Below are positions 1-11,238 of a stretch of 64,000 nt of DNA, piece after piece (positions within the stretch are counted from its first letter, which is position 1; each line of letters begins with the position of its first letter). The notes under the pieces were generated by a model. It was not told where the DNA came from and did no database searches. It was given only the letters and a program-made list of their open reading frames with translations. The DNA is from Anisodus tanguticus (Eukaryota > Streptophyta > Magnoliopsida > Solanales > Solanaceae), in the NCBI GenBank assembly GCA_034509755.1, contig CM067542.1, forward strand, positions 15,505,001 through 15,569,000. Reading direction: 5' to 3'. The translations under genes were made by a program, and so were the position numbers.

Positions 1-516
1 ACCATTATAGGCCTCCGAAAGACCGACAACCAACTGTAGAACTAGACGATTATTTGTTACTGGGGCGCCAACATTACGGAGTTGATCCGCCAACTCCTTT
101 AGTTTCTTGCAATATGCAGAAACGTTTGGAAATTCGTCCATTCGAACGAGAGAGAATTCCTGCTCGAGTGTGACGACACGTGAATGTTGGTTGTCTTGGA
201 ATATGTCACGCAATCTATTCCATGCAGCCATAGCCGTGGTATTCGGCTCCATAATCATTTGTAGGAGATCCAACGAAATAGTGGCGTATATCCACCGAAG
301 AACGGTAGCATCAAGTGTAATCCATACCTCAGGATCCTCCGCAGGAAGGGGTCTAGCGGGAGGAATGATGTGATGAAGAACTTGATAAGATATAGCGTGA
401 ATTTTAAACAACTCTGCCCACATTGCATATTGAACGTTTTCCATCTCAAGAACAATAGGGATACTTAGCTTGATATTGGAAACCGTGAGGGCAGGGTGAA
501 AATTGTTCTTAGACAT
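1..516 (-). pseudogene. Copia retrotransposon gag, N-terminal part (runs off left edge)
   Basis: On the minus strand an ATG at 514-516 opens a frame with no stop to the window edge (172 codons). The product is a UBN2-type copia gag: it reads through NIKLSIPIVLEMENVQYAMW, then a helical region with IFQDN and later GAPVTNNRLVLQLVV. It lies directly downstream of an LTR (678-1044) and a primer-binding site (666-677), as expected for the 5' end of an element whose body is outside the window. The same family recurs in diverged form at 10319-10924 on the plus strand. What is visible is not broken, but the rest cannot be judged. Confidence 0.8.
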
Positions 517-677
517 ATTGTAAGAACAAAGAAGGAGGGGAAATTTAAGAGAGGTTTTTTTAGAGCGGAAGACGAAATTTTGGAAGAGAAAAACCCGAGG
601 AGGGGGGGGTCTCGGCCAAAGGGAGGCAAAAGTTTGAGAGAAAAATCTTTTGTTTTAGACCTAGTCTCTTGATACCA

Positions 678-1044
678 TGAAAGAAATAATCCCCTTGATT
701 ATTTTCATTGATTGAATAGATATATATACAAGTTACATATTTCCATAATAGAAAAATCTTTTTCCTGTTCTACTTCTAAATCCTTATTCTACCATAATTC
801 TAACTATACAATTATGGTAAGTGTATAACACTAATTAAGATATCCTTTTCATTACAATATACTACAATATACATTCCTAATACACCATATATACTTCTGC
901 CCGTGATGGGCTATTTGCACACTGCCGAGATGGGCTTCTGCCCGTGATGGGCTATTTGCACACTACCGAGATGGGCTTCTGCCCGTGATGGGTTGGGCTG
1001 TTTTAACATTTGTCTTATTTGGAATGTACATTATTATTCGAACA
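678..1044 (-). repeat. 5' LTR of a copia element (minus orientation) with primer-binding site
   Basis: Read on the minus strand the 367-bp LTR starts TGTTCGAATAAT at 1044 and ends TTTCA at 678. It is followed immediately by TGGTATCAAGAG (666-677), the copia-type primer site complementary to initiator tRNA-Met. Inside, at about 896-990, an approximately 50-bp segment containing GCCCATCACGGGCAGAAGCC is repeated about two and a half times in tandem. The gag ORF follows 150 bases downstream. The partner LTR lies outside the window, so no target duplication can be tested. Confidence 0.75.
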
Positions 1045-1398
1045 ATTTCTTTACTACTTCGGGTACTGCAGCCTCTGAAACTTGAACAGGTTTGCTGCTT
1101 CGTTAAAATTGAAGAAAGAGGGTTATCACAAGGTGAATGATTCGAATTTTAGGATTTTTGGCGAAATTTGACTGTGAAAAATTGTTATAGAAGTTAGGTG
1201 TTTAATTTATTTTGCGGCTCTATTTGCTTTCTTACGGAATGAAAAAAGATATGGCGGATAAATAAAGATCAGTTGAAATTAAGTAATCTTTAGGAGAAAG
1301 GGCTAAAAGTTTATGATAGTAATAACTTTGGCTTAGATGCAGTTGTTTCTTCCACATTTATGAAGCAGCAATAATGCAGGGCTGGTAGTGTTTGAGTT
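1045..1398. other. Intergenic sequence, no feature recognised
   Basis: About 350 bases between the LTR of the first copia fragment and the target duplication of copia element A. I see no coding potential and no repeat structure here. Confidence 0.5.
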
Positions 1399-1403
1399 GT
1401 TCC

Positions 1404-1588
1404 TGTGAGATTGTATTAATCTCTTTTGGGGAGTCTTTCTCATTAATACAAATATATATAGTGTACAATGTGGAGGAATCCTAATATAACAAGGATCGTA
1501 TATCTACCATAATTATACATCACTAAATATTACACAATATATGTAATATATTTTAATTATGGTCAGATTGTGACTATACACGTTAATA
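1404..1588 (-). repeat. 3' LTR of copia A
   Basis: Matches 6541-6725 over its whole length of 185 bp. On the minus strand it begins TATTAACGTG and ends TCTCACA. It contains a TATA-like TATATATA stretch about 50 bp from its 3' end. The RNase H frame terminates at 1583, a few bases inside this LTR. Confidence 0.9.
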
Positions 1589-3000
1589 CACCACCTCAGT
1601 CGGAGCGGGAGGAGGCCGGACGCTGAGACTGGATTTGAAGTCGAGGAATAGTTGTCTAGGAAGACCTTTCGTGAAGATATCCATGTACTGGTAGGAAGAA
1701 GGCACATGCAATACCTTAACATGACCAAGAGCAACCTTCTCACGAACAAAGTGTATATGCATCTCAATGTACTTGGTTCGCTGATGCTGAATCGGATTAT
1801 GAGATAAATATATGGCGGATGTGTTATCACAGTAAACCAAGGACGTCTTACGCAAGGGACACTGAAGCTCCAAAAGAATATTTCGAAGCCAACAGATCTC
1901 AGCAACAACATTTGCAACGCCTCTATACTCTGCTTCTGCACTCGAACAGGATAATGTGGCTTGCTGCTTGGCCGACCAAGAAATGAGATTATCCCCAAAA
2001 CACACAGTAGCGGGAGGTGGAGCGTCGCATGTCCGGACAGCCTGCCCAATCAACATCCGTATATGATACCAACATGGTCGGTGTTGAGGGGTATAGGTGT
2101 AATCCATAATCAAGTGTGCCCTTAACATATCGATGATACGTTTAAGAGCAGTAAAATGAAGCTTCCTGGGTGCATGCATAAACAAGCATACCTGCTGAAC
2201 AGCATAAGCAATATCATGCCTCATGAAAGTAAGATACTGAAGTGCACCTGCTAGACTCCTATAAAGAGTGGGATCTGCCACTGGATCACCATCAACTGCA
2301 CTAAGCTTCAATTTAGAGTCAACCAGAGTGGACATGATTTTACAATTAGCCATCTTAGCCCTGTACACAATCTCATCTACATACTTACATCGGAAAAGAA
2401 ACATAGTGTCTGTAGACCTAGTCACGGAGATCCCCAAAAAATAACTCAACTTCCCCAAGTCAGTCATAACAAATTTGGTTTTTAGCAGTGCAATGATCTC
2501 ATTTCTCAACATATCAGAAGAGGCAGTAAGAACAATGTCATCCACATATAACAATAAATAAGCAATTTTACTACCTCTATGAAAAATAAATAAAAAATTA
2601 TCATACTTACTGCATGAGAACCCAATCTGCATAATGTACTGTGCAAAGCGATCATACCACGCTCTAGGGGTCTGTTTTAAACCATAAAGTGACTTACGGA
2701 GACGGCATACATACTGCAGGGCTGTAGGATAACAAAACCAGGCAGTTGGTGCATGTAAACAGTTTCTTTCAGATCCCCATGTAGAAATGCGTTCTTCACA
2801 TCTAGCTGATGAATCGGTCAGTGCTTACCCATAGCAATACTCAGAACTTTGTGAATAGTAGCCTGTTTTACATCCGGACTAAATATCTCACCACAATCAA
2901 TACCCTCCTGCTGATTAGTGCCATTAGCCACAAGTCTCGCCTTATACCTCTCTAGCTCACCACTGTATCTGTATTTGTGATGAAATAGCTACATGTCTCG
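1583..3000 (-). pseudogene. Copia A reverse transcriptase and RNase H (broken)
   Basis: The open stretch 1583-2632 (349 codons) covers the second half of the RT, with LLLYVDDIVLTA (the copia YVDD active site), LGKLSYFLGISVTRS and LYRSLAGALQYLTF. It continues through the RNase H region (WSAKQQATLSCSSAEAEYRG, CDNTSAIYLSHNPIQHQRTK, DIFTKGLP). The first half of the RT lies at about 2640-3000 but is interrupted by stops. This is the best-preserved part of element A. Confidence 0.88.
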
Positions 3001-3653
3001 GATCACATTCACCACCTCCGGTCTAGGAAGCAAATCCCAAGTGTGTTGTTTCGTCAAAGCATTAAATTCCTCACACAGGACCATATTTCAATTAGGGTCT
3101 AGTTTGGCTAATTTTGGGTTTTTAGGAATAAGGGAAATGGTTTGTGTGGACAGGTTAAACTGGACTTTGGGTTTGAAAATCCCGTATTGGGCATGGATTT
3201 CCATTTGGTGGGGGCAGTAGGTGGATGGGTATTTTGTTGATTTGGTGGGTGCGGGTCACTGACTTTAGTCGACGGAACAAGGATGTGTGTTCTGTTGTGG
3301 TGGTATTTGTAGGTCACTATACTGGGTTTGGTCGGCGGAAGGGTTTGATGGGATCGAAGAACTGGGAATGATAGAGTGGTGTAAGGTAGACGACGTCGGG
3401 TAGGCTATCGGTGGTGGAGTTGGACTGGAGAAGTGGTGATTTGGTGTGGTAGTGATTGTCTAAGTACTGGGTGTGATACGGGTTAGAGTTTCGAAGACTG
3501 GTAGGGTATCAAGGTTAGTTTGAGAGGGAGGAACGACTGCGGCTTGTGGTGGTGACACACAGGTCGTCGGTGGGTTATTCCGGTGGGTGTCCTGAAGGGT
3601 GACCAGATGTGACATGGAGAAAGTAAGGCGAGTTCCGATGGAGGAGGTTGGAA

Positions 3654-5272
3654 TTAGTGGCAAGGGAGCTCGGTCGGAGTCACTGCCGGAGGTGGTAGTG
3701 ACGGGTGTAAGTGGTGGCGACGGACTGTAGCAGTGGGGCGAAGTAGTTCGGTGAGTATGACGGGGGAGGTGTAGGAATCTAGGAAGGTATAATCCGTGTT
3801 CTGAAATTTCTGAATATTGGCAAAATGAAAAATCATCTCGTCAAACGTAGCGTGACGGGAGACGTGAATTTGGCGAGTGGACACATCATAGCACAAGTAG
3901 CCCCTATGATTAGACGGGAAACCTATGAAGACACACGGAGTGATTCGGGGTGCTAATTTGTTGGGAGCAGTAGAGGCGAGATTTGGGTAGCATAGGAAAC
4001 CGAAAATTCGAAGGTGATCATAGGAGGGGATCCTACGGTATAATATTTTGGTCGGGGTCATGTTATGGAGAGTGCTAGTTAGTAAAAGATTAAGGACGTA
4101 TTCTACCATTTTGACTGCATAAATCCAAAACGAGAGAGGGAGAGAGGCATGAAACAGGAAGGTACGAACCATGTTATTTATAATGGAAAGATTCGTTCGG
4201 CTTTGCCATTCTGAGGAGAGGTGTAAGGACACGAAAATCAAAAAATCATGCCATTATTTTTGCAAAATCTGTGAAACGTGGAATTATTAAATTCACTGTC
4301 ATTATCACATTGAAAAGATTTGATGACTATTTCAAATTGCGTTTTGATAAAAGTACAAAATTCAAGAAATTTGGCAAAGACTTCCGACTTGAATTTTAGT
4401 GGGTAAATCCAGATAAAGTGAGAGTAATCATCTAATAAGACTATATAATATTTATGACCCAGAGAGCTAGTAATGGAAGATGCCCACAAATCAATATAAA
4501 TAATATCAAAAGGAGCAAACGTAACACTAATAGATGAATGAAACGGAAGACGAACATGTTTGCCTAATTGACAAGAAAACAGTTTTGGGCAAGTTTCCCA
4601 TTATTACAACGAATAAAATTATTGCTTCTAAGAAAATTAAAAACAGGAGTTCATGGGTGTCCAAGCCTATTGTGACAAGTATACGGAGAAATAGCAGCGA
4701 GGGAGGTGTGTGAGCGGCTGGCAGCGGAAGAGGGTGTGAAGGGATAGAGGTCCCCTGTGCTATTACATCTCGTAAGAGGTGTTCCCGTATGCATATCCTT
4801 CACAGTAAAACCAAACGGATCAAAATAAACAGACACAAAATTGTTACGAGTAAATTTCCTAATAAAGAACAATTTTTTATGATGTTTGAGGCATAAAAGA
4901 CGTTATTTAGGGAGAACGGTGGGTGAGGCGGTTAAGTGTAAGCGTTACCATAGCCCTGAATTAGAATGCGGTGACCATTGCCAACTGCAATAAATTGAGG
5001 AGACTTTAAACGACATAGTTGGGAAAGATTACCTGCAGACCAGGTGAGATGAGATGTGGCTCTTGAATCCATGTACCAATTTTCATCGGGCTGCTGCAAA
5101 TTCAAACTGCTAAAAGCCTGGGCCAAATCAGTAGGGGCTGTGGTAATTGGGCCTGCATAAAGTGAGTCTGTTGTGGTTGAAGGTTTGCTGACCGAGTGTG
5201 TGGGAAGGGGCCCAAGATTCCCTGTTGTGGGTAAGGGAATTGGGCCGAGGGAATACTGGCCCAGTGCGGGTT
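3654..5272 (-). pseudogene. Copia A protease and integrase (broken)
   Basis: The protease region at about 4932-5110 shows WYMDSRATSHLT, where the family normally has D-T/S-G-A, so the catalytic triplet is damaged (Gly to Arg). The pre-integrase zinc region with HNRLGHP is at 4651-4872. The integrase core is at 4238-4489 (LLDDYSHFIWIYPLKFKSE, FQCDNDSEF) and continues at 3654-4241 (FLFHASLPLSFWIYAVKMVE, LRIFGFLCYPNLA, VFIGFPSNHRGYLCYD). The three pieces are in different frames or separated by stops. Confidence 0.85.
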
Positions 5273-6202
5273 CTAGAGATGAGTTGTTGGGTCGGTCCAC
5301 TGCGAGAAGGGAATGGGCTGCTGCGGCTGTTGATTTTGCTGCTGGCATCGGCCCCCTTTCCTACGCCCTTTGTCACCGCGTCCACCGTCGCGGCCCCTAT
5401 CGCCCCTGCCTCCGCGGTTGTTCCGAGGCTGAGTATTTTCCGGCAGTGATGGCCGGCCGGCGGCGATAGTATTTTGGGGAGGCATTTCAATTGCTAACGT
5501 CTTTTGATTGTGCTCGTCCTGTTTTGCACGTTGGATTTCCTCCAACAATAATTGCGAACGGGCCTTGTTGAAACTGGGTAAAGGATCAGTATGTTGTATC
5601 ATCGTGGAAAGAGTGTCGTATTCTCCTTTTGGTAGCCCTGCAACCTATTGGAATACCATCTTAGTTTCAGAAACAGGTGTTCCGACGTTTGCTAATTGGT
5701 CCGCCACTAGTTTCAACTGTTTGCAATAATCGGACATGTTAGAGGAATTTTTAAGACGTGTGTTATTGAATTGGTCTTCCAAGTACAATGCACGCGTGTT
5801 CTTGTTGTCCTGTCCTCTAAGCGTGTCCACAATTCATGAGCCGAGGCGTCTGTCTTTCATAATTGTGTAGAGTAAATCCTTAGAAATCGTGCCATAGATC
5901 CATTGTTTTACCACGACAATTAGACGGCGCCATGTCGTGTCATCAATCTAGGGAGGGCGAGGGAAGGAATCCTCGATACGATCAACCACGTGATATACAC
6001 ATGCATGAATCCAAAATTGTTCCACCCATGACCAATACTGTCCATCATCTTGATCAAGAACCAAAGGAATGGAGTTCTTGATGTTAGTAATGGAAAAATC
6101 CGGATGGAACGACGGTGAGGAGAGGGTTGTATGGGGTGTTTGGATGACAACTGTGGAGGAAGCGGAAGCTGGGGGAGAATTGGGAGGAGTCAAGGAAGCC
6201 AT
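5273..6202 (-). pseudogene. Copia A gag (broken)
   Basis: The gag starts at the ATG at 6200-6202 (MASLTPPNSPPAS). It continues through the family hallmarks NIKNSIPLVLDQDDGQYWSW, IHACVYHVVDRI, then NNTRLKNSSNMSDYCKQLKL and QLLLEEIQRAKQDEHNQK, and ends in a Gly/Arg-rich tail (RGGRGDRGRDGGRGDKG). Stops at about 5948 and 5645 and frame changes split it into at least three open pieces (5948-6202, 5645-5830, 5273-5602). In an active element this would be the capsid-forming protein, with the basic tail binding RNA. Confidence 0.85.
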
Positions 6203-6540
6203 TTATTTTGTTCTCGGGTAAAGGAAAAAAAGATAGGGAACGGAAAATTGAGAAAAAAAGAGAAAAAAAATTAATGCTGGTAATTTGTTGTTTCTCTGGC
6301 AGTTGAGGTCGAAAGGACACAAAGTGAGACAGAGGAAAGTGTCTCGGGCAGTGTGGGCCGACAGAGACAGAAGGAAACAAAGCTTTTGCTTTTCTCGGGT
6401 GATGGAATTCGGTCCAAGGGATAGCAGACGCAGAGGACAAGCTGCGGTTGTTTATCGGGAATGATCGACGGCGCAGAAACCGAGGGTTTGCTGCGGCGGA
6501 AGAAAAATAATTGGGGTTTAGGGTTTGGCTTCTGATACCA

Positions 6541-6725
6541 TGTAAGACTGTATTAATCTTCCTTTGGGATGCTTTCTCATTAATACAAATATATATAGGG
6601 TACAATGTGGAGGAATCCTAATACAATAAGGATCCTATATCTACCATAATTATACATCACTAAATATTACACAATATATGAGATATATTCTAATTATGGT
6701 AGAATTGTAACCGTACACGTTAATA
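6541..6725 (-). repeat. 5' LTR of copia A with adjacent primer-binding site
   Basis: 185 bp, minus strand, from TATTAACGTG at 6725 to TCTTACA at 6541. It is followed on the minus strand by TGGTATCAGAAGCC (6527-6540), complementary to initiator tRNA-Met. It contains TATATATA and is the natural promoter region of the element. Confidence 0.9.
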
Positions 6726-7130
6726 GTTCTAACCAACATTCGATCCATTAAATTCAATTCGCTTATTAGTGATTACAAAGATGATAGTTGAAGATCGTGG
6801 TATAATAACATGTCAGGATACATATAAGAAATATCAGTAAACTGTAGATAAAGCCATAGATTAAAGTACATAAAACCTTTCATAACACTATTAAGTATGG
6901 GTAAGCATCATCCTCAAGAAACAAGCACAACAACAGATTCTATTATAAATTACTTGAGATTCCATGATGATGTTTTCCACCATCTAATCTCATTCAATTC
7001 CTTTAATGCCATTAAGCTGAAATCTTTGCACAAGTTGGAGGGTTGTGACTTGTGAGCAACAAGCCAGTTGTTCCGTGCTGATGTCCACCTCTGCCACACT
7101 GGAATTCATTGTAACTCATATGTGACTCTA

Positions 7131-7136
7131 TTTATT
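7131..7136 (-). terminator. Candidate polyadenylation signal of the calmodulin-binding-protein gene
   Basis: The minus strand reads AATAAA here, 103-108 bases past the stop codon at 7239, a usual distance for a plant 3' UTR. No transcript evidence is available. Confidence 0.4.
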
Positions 7137-7238
7137 TCAAGATTTGATCTAGAATTCTGATTACATTAGTTTGGTTATGACATATAAGGGCAGAATAGTA
7201 TTAAATGGTAGGAGGTTTGTACTGACCTTGAACTGGCA

Positions 7239-9368
7239 TCAGTTGCAAGCCTGAATTGGTCTAGGATGTGCAAATCCAGCTGCACTGCGCCTGAGGTGAG
7301 GTTCCCATTTAGATGTTGGCAAGACAGTTTCAAAAGCTTCGACGAGCAATACAACCTTTCTCTTGCGAGCTGGTGCAAGTTTGTCCACTGCTCGTCGGAG
7401 TGCAAAATCAAGCATCCAATCCTCTGCATTTTTCCTGTCATCCATCATCTGATGCTTGAGATCAACTTTCTCTGCATCTGGATCTGCCTCCAGTGGCAGG
7501 AAATTTGGTGGTCGTGGATTGAATTCCCTTGATTCCTCTGCCTCCTTAGTGTCATTGCGCCTGCCTATGCCTCTCAGGTTTGTGTAGCTCTCAGACAGTT
7601 CTTCACTCAAATCATATTTCGCATGTGTCTTCATATCTTTGAATCTTAGTGCATCTTTGATCCCCTCAGCTGTTGTATCTGCTTCGACACCAGAGGCGTT
7701 TTCAGTTTCATCTTCAGCTTGATGGCTTGTATGGTCTTCAGTAGTCTCACACTTGAGATCTGCTTCTACTACCAACTGTTGATCATTATTGTCATGGCCA
7801 TTTTCATTTCCTTGTTCACAGCAATCTGTTTTTGTTTCCGTGTCTTCAATCTTGACAACAATGTTCTCATCAGAACTTTCCTCATTGTCCTTGCATGTTT
7901 CATCTTGAAGAGTTATGCGTTCCTCGTGAGAAGTTGAAATTTCATCATCTAGACAGAAGGTTTCTTCTGCCTTAACAGCATCCTGATAATCCATTACTTC
8001 TGTCTCATTATCTGTTAAACAGGAACCACACTGATCTTCTGGCTTCTCAGTTATTTCACCATCCAGAATGAAAGTGACATCTAGAGAGTTAAATGAAGGG
8101 TCCTCAGACGCTTCAATAAACTCATCAATGTGAAATTCTGTATGCGAACAGGCAGATTCAGAGTCATCATAACTATAACTTGTTCCAGAGATCATACTTT
8201 CATTATCAGAGGACTCTTCCAGAGTGTTGTCAGATAGAAGTTCAGGATTAGATGATTTTTCCGTGAACTCCTCGCTGATAACTGAATCATCAACCAGTAC
8301 GTCTTGGCTATATGGATAGTACTTCTCTACATCCCAGTCCATATCAGAAGATTCAGATTCTTGCTCTTCTGCAATGCCTTCTATCTCTACTTCAGTATGC
8401 ATACTCAAGGATTCAAAATCCACTTCTTCTTGAACCATAGGTGGAATATAATTTTTTTCGCTAGCACCTTCATTCGGATTCTCTGCAGGACAGATGTTGA
8501 TTTCTGCTGAAATGGCTTCTCTCTTTTGATCAGTGGCAGAAGAATCAGTGATGTTATGATCATCTACCGAGTTGGCTTTTCCGCCAACAGTATCAGCCAT
8601 ATCTTCCCTTTCTTTGCTATAAATTTCGATGAAAAACTCTTTTTCATCTTCAATTTTTGGAGGAGCTACCTTCTCTGTAGTACTCTCTATTTGTTTTGGT
8701 ACATTCTCATCCAAGCCTAATCCATGGGGACTAGCTCGACCGGGAGAAATGCATCCTAACTTGAAGTTCCTCTGAGTCTTTAGCGTACGCCTTCTTGCTG
8801 ACAAGAAACACTTTAATGGAGGCAAAGGAGGGTGATGATGACCATTAAGAGAGCAATATGTGTAGGGGCAAACCTTGAAGACAGAAGTTCCATCTGATTC
8901 TGTTCCTCCAGGGCTAAGTTCAAGGAATGAAGGAAACTTTGCTTCTTTCAAAGTTGATGAACATGTAGCCCTCTCTACTTGGAAGTTGAGAAGAACTGGG
9001 GAACATGATTTCTTGGCTGAAATTCTTACTGGTTTAAAACTAGGAGTTCTAGCTAATAAACTCCTTGTTGGTTTATTAACAGAACTAGATAAACCTAACT
9101 TTGAGTTACTTGAATTCTTTCTGCTAGAACTTTGAGAATTACAAGTTTGAGGACTCCTTGAACTAACCTGAGATTGTTCTTTCCTTGCAACAGAACTGCT
9201 GGTGGACTTCATATAATTTGGAGTGGATGTTGACTGCTGCTGCTGCTTCTTTGGTGTTGAAGGATTAGTAGTTGGTGGTGGCTTTCCTGGCTGAGGTACA
9301 TATTTTCTGAATTTGGGTGAGTGACAGATTTCATATTCTGAGACTTTGGTTTTGCCTGATTTCTTCAT
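7239..9368 (-). CDS. Plant calmodulin-binding protein (PCBP-like, CaM_binding domain)
   Basis: An intact 709-codon single exon. The N-terminal third is basic and Ser/Pro-rich and ends in the family's conserved block around residues 165-205 (YCSLNGHHHPPLPPLKCFLS, then ARRRTLKTQRNFKLG). Residues of about 220-560 are strongly acidic and low in complexity. The C-terminal 145 residues are the plant calmodulin-binding domain: NPRPPNFLPLEADPDAEKVD, DRKNAEDWMLDFALRRAV, then the basic amphipathic segment KLAPARKRKVVLLVEAFETV, with the usual family ending RPIQACN. Known relatives are potato PCBP and Arabidopsis At2g38800. They bind calmodulin in a calcium-dependent way and are thought to be nuclear, with unclear targets. 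This one is shorter than potato PCBP. The start is the first ATG of the frame and begins MKKSGKTK. Copia A lies downstream and a copia remnant lies in the promoter region. Confidence 0.92.
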   Translation of the reverse strand: MKKSGKTKVSEYEICHSPKFRKYVPQPGKPPPTTNPSTPKKQQQQSTSTPNYMKSTSSSVARKEQSQVSSRSPQTCNSQSSSRKNSSNSKLGLSSSVNKPTRSLLARTPSFKPVRISAKKSCSPVLLNFQVERATCSSTLKEAKFPSFLELSPGGTESDGTSVFKVCPYTYCSLNGHHHPPLPPLKCFLSARRRTLKTQRNFKLGCISPGRASPHGLGLDENVPKQIESTTEKVAPPKIEDEKEFFIEIYSKEREDMADTVGGKANSVDDHNITDSSATDQKREAISAEINICPAENPNEGASEKNYIPPMVQEEVDFESLSMHTEVEIEGIAEEQESESSDMDWDVEKYYPYSQDVLVDDSVISEEFTEKSSNPELLSDNTLEESSDNESMISGTSYSYDDSESACSHTEFHIDEFIEASEDPSFNSLDVTFILDGEITEKPEDQCGSCLTDNETEVMDYQDAVKAEETFCLDDEISTSHEERITLQDETCKDNEESSDENIVVKIEDTETKTDCCEQGNENGHDNNDQQLVVEADLKCETTEDHTSHQAEDETENASGVEADTTAEGIKDALRFKDMKTHAKYDLSEELSESYTNLRGIGRRNDTKEAEESREFNPRPPNFLPLEADPDAEKVDLKHQMMDDRKNAEDWMLDFALRRAVDKLAPARKRKVVLLVEAFETVLPTSKWEPHLRRSAAGFAHPRPIQACN

Positions 9369-9989
9369 ATCTTTTTCTTGACTTAAGCATGGTTTTGTGA
9401 TGTTAGCAAAGATGGTTTGTGGTTCATCATTTGCTTGTTGCCTTTAATATGATCAGCTTTGATACTAAGCTTGTTAGGAACCCTTCTTTGCACCATCTTA
9501 ATTGGTTGGAAAAAAGAAAGATTATATTCTTTTCAAAGGAAAACCACAAAGGATTTTTGTGTTTTAGGTTGTGTTTTCTTGAGTATTTCTTCTTCTTCTT
9601 GATTGAGATAGAGACTTTGAGTTCATGAAGAAAGGCAGTTTTTGAAATCTCAACTACCAGAGATTCCAAAGGTATATTTCATTTGATGGTTTGCAGCAGC
9701 CTACTGTTTATTTTTCTTGTCTTGTTTTCTTGTGTGTGTGTTGGGGTTTTCTTGCTTTTTGGTATTTGATTTGTCATGTGGGAAATTTTTAATATTAAAG
9801 ATTAAGATAAGAACTAGATGCTGATATTCACTAATGGGGAGGTTATGGGGCCCTGTGGCTCTTTTGGATTCTTTTTATAATTTATACTCATCCTGGTTTG
9901 TATTATTGTGATATATGTGACAAAGAAAGGGAAATCAAACATATGTCTGTCTTGTTTTAATATCTAAGTGTTCGCTTGGTTCAAAATAA
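9369..9989 (-). promoter_or_regulatory. 5' leader and promoter region of the calmodulin-binding-protein gene
   Basis: About 620 bases lie between the start codon and the nearest transposon remnant. The leader-side part is rich in CTT/GAA runs (9586-9600). I see no unambiguous TATA box or operator, and the transcription start cannot be placed by eye. The intact host promoter is at most about this long before retroelement sequence begins. Confidence 0.35.
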
Positions 9990-9995
9990 GGTTAT

Positions 9996-10213
9996 GTTAA
10001 TTATAAATCTGGAATTATAATTTTACCGAATGGATAGATAATAGTAAGATTTGGGTACGATAGAATAGGAAAATATCATTAGTCATAATTATGTATATGG
10101 TAGATGTATATTTTAATCATTACTTGTCGTAATTATAGCCTAAGAATATATTTGTATTTTAGTATATTTACTACCACTTTGGAATGGAAGAATCAAGTAA
10201 AATATTTCTTACA
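9996..10213 (+). repeat. Diverged copia LTR remnant
   Basis: The stretch ends AAGTAAAATATTTCTTACA followed by a decayed primer site (taatatcatattc). This parallels the end of the LTR at 678-1044 (ATTATTTCTTTCA followed by TGGTATCAAGAG). The same gag family follows at 10319. The left boundary is a guess based on a TGTTAATTAT start. Confidence 0.45.
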
Positions 10214-10318
10214 TAATATCATATTCTACCCTAATACCTTCTCCTTTCCTTCACCGTCGGCCGACCCCCCCCCCCCTCCCTTTGCGCCGCCGACCCTCCC
10301 CCACTACTTTCGTCAGCC

Positions 10319-10924
10319 ATGTCTGACTCGAAATCAAATTTTCATCCCGCCCTCGCAGTTTCAAACATTAAATCTCATATCTCCATCACTCTTGAGATAA
10401 AAAACGTCTATTATGCAACATGGGCGGAGCTTTTTAAAATTCATTGTCGCTCACACAAGGTTATCCATCACATCATCCCATCGGAAAAAGGCAAGGAGAA
10501 GGTGCCAAAAACCGATGATGAAAGGGAATTATGGTTAACACTTGATGCGACGGTTCTTCAGTGTATTTATGCCACAATTTCAAGTGATTTGCTGCATACT
10601 ATTCTTGAGCCCGACTCCACGGCTATGGAGGCCTCGGAATGCTTACGTGACATATTCCAAGACAATAAGAATTCCCGGGCCGTCACACTTGAGCAAGAAT
10701 TCTCCACCACTGACATGATTGATTTTCCGAATGCGTCTGCATATTGTCAACGACTCAAGGTTCTGTCGGACCAACTCAAGAACATCGGGGCACCGGTAAC
10801 TAACAATCGGCTCGTGTTACAAATAGTTGTCAGCCTCACCGACGCATATAGTGGAGTAGGTGCGCTCATCCTCCAAAGCAACCCTCTTCCGCCGTTTTAC
10901 CAAGCCCTATTATTAATTAATTGA
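10319..10924 (+). pseudogene. Copia gag fragment, same family as 1-516
   Basis: 201 codons starting MSDSKSNFHPALAVSNIKSH, with YATWAELFKIHCRSHKVIHH, LRDIFQDNKNSRAVTLEQEF and IGAPVTNNRLVLQIVV. It aligns along its length with the minus-strand gag at 1-516. The frame is open but stops at 10922 soon after NPLPPFYQALL, where gag should continue into the nucleocapsid and pol parts. No pol of this family follows, so it is a 3'-truncated copy. It lies about 950 bp upstream of the calmodulin-binding-protein start codon, in the opposite orientation. Confidence 0.75.
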
Positions 10925-11238
10925 GGTAGTAGAGGGGGAAAAGGGATAGCATACCCGAATACCCGTAGATGAGAGTAAGATGGGTCCCTTAGATATAGAG
11001 TTTTGAGAGGGGATGTATAGGCTAATTGTTTTCTCAGAAGTATGTTAAGGAGTCCAACCAAGGAGAATTACAATATTCTATATGGTATCAAGATTCAAAC
11101 CTTAAACACCTCTCTCTCTAGTCTTCTTGCTCGCCCCCTCCCTCATCCACCCCCACCCCTTCTACCGAAACCGTCGGCAACCCTACCCCAAAATCCTAAT
11201 TTTTTTCTCTCCCCTTGACCACCGAAAACAGCCCACTA

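Larger units (their letters stand above)
1404..6725 (-). mobile_element. Ty1/copia retrotransposon A, full structure but decayed
   Basis: A complete copia element of 5.3 kb on the minus strand. Both LTRs are 185 bp (6541-6725 is 5', 1404-1588 is 3'). The primer site TGGTATCAGAAGCC lies directly inside the 5' LTR, and a polypurine stretch GAGGTGGTG (about 1590-1598) lies directly before the 3' LTR. The flanks carry a 5-bp target duplication with one mismatch: plus-strand GTTCC at 1399-1403 and GTTCT at 6726-6730. Order is gag, protease, integrase, RT and RNase H. The LTRs differ at about 20 of 185 positions by eye, so the insertion is old. It sits about 510 bp past the stop codon of the calmodulin-binding-protein gene, on the same strand. 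Confidence 0.93.

Noticed and set aside
5173..5469. Plus-strand open frames over copia A gag
   Set aside because: They are antisense to the Gly/Arg-rich gag tail, whose base composition keeps several frames open.
7719..9135. Plus-strand open frames over the calmodulin-binding-protein gene
   Set aside because: They are antisense to a 709-codon conserved gene and have no recognisable product.
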